Assembly: GCA_017463035.1 (NCBI GenBank)
Contig: JAFTPY010000247.1
Coordinates: 1-5,711, forward strand
Source: Lachnospiraceae bacterium
GTDB taxonomy: Bacteria > Bacillota > Clostridia > Lachnospirales > Lachnospiraceae
DNA: 5,711 nucleotides
Reading direction: 5' to 3'
Shown: positions 5,626-5,711 of the stretch, in pieces
Position numbering within the stretch: the first letter of the stretch is position 1
Layout of the letters: each line of letters begins with the position of its first letter
Position numbers and translations under genes: made by a program
The notes under the pieces: generated by a model
Told to the model about the DNA's origin: nothing
Seen by the model: the letters and a program-made list of their open reading frames with translations, nothing else
Databases searched by the model: none

Positions 5626-5711
5626 ATGAATTCTGATAGTTTGGAGCAATATGTGGAGCGGGTATACGGTTATGCCGTGAATCATACCTATTCCCGGGAA
5701 GAGGCAGAGGA
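5626..5711 (+). CDS. Probable sigma-70 family RNA polymerase sigma factor, N-terminal 28 residues (3' end outside window)
   Basis: The frame opens at an ATG with a near-perfect ribosome binding site and stays open to the window edge. It reads MNSDSLEQYVERVYGYAVN followed by HTYSREEAE. The pattern YVxRVYGYA...T.SREEAEE is what I associate with the first helices of region 2 (core RNA polymerase binding) in ECF-like sigma-70 factors of Clostridia, normally followed by L-x-QEI. Only this fragment is visible, so region 4 and any fused domain cannot be judged. It is separated from cysK by a terminator, so it likely begins a new transcription unit. Its target genes are unknown. The identification rests on a short motif recognised from memory and would be settled by the next 150 residues. 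Confidence 0.6.
   Translation, partial: MNSDSLEQYVERVYGYAVNHTYSREEAE

Overview
The window looks like chromosomal DNA from a low-to-medium GC Firmicute, most likely a Clostridia member of the Lachnospiraceae type. This rests on strong AGGAGG-type ribosome binding sites, compact same-strand genes, intrinsic terminators and the style of the proteins. It is an impression from reading, not a database result. Every gene I can support is on the + strand.

Layout: (1) 1-180 is the 3' end of an unrecognised gene. (2) 234-995 and 1007-2992 form a tight two-gene ABC exporter cassette: a complete ATPase and a 661-residue membrane protein made of two related halves. It is closed by a UUCG-capped intrinsic terminator at 2993-3028. 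(3) 3035-3149 holds five tandem copies of a 23-bp sequence in exact register. The last two copies carry the -35 and -10 of a promoter (TTGCAA, 17 bp, TATACT) for the next gene. (4) 3189-4463 encodes an AAA ATPase of the AAA_14/DUF4143 type with a predicted winged-helix segment and a PD-(D/E)XK-like C-terminus. (5) 4557-5459 is a stand-alone cysteine synthase (cysK) with its own extended -10 promoter and terminator. (6) 5626-5711 is the 5' end of a gene whose first 28 residues resemble region 2 of a sigma-70 family factor.

The exporter genes are translationally close: the permease ribosome binding site overlaps the ATPase stop codon. They probably belong to one operon with the truncated upstream gene. 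The ATPase/DUF4143 gene looks like a self-contained accessory unit placed between the exporter operon and the housekeeping cysK gene. Its repeat array reads as an operator array, possibly autoregulatory. The start of a sigma factor gene at the right edge suggests that another regulated cassette begins there.

The most unusual items are the 23-bp repeat array interlocked with the ATPase promoter, and the internal duplication of the permease, which keeps a constant 401-residue offset across its transmembrane core. No RNA genes, insertion sequences or CRISPR arrays were seen.
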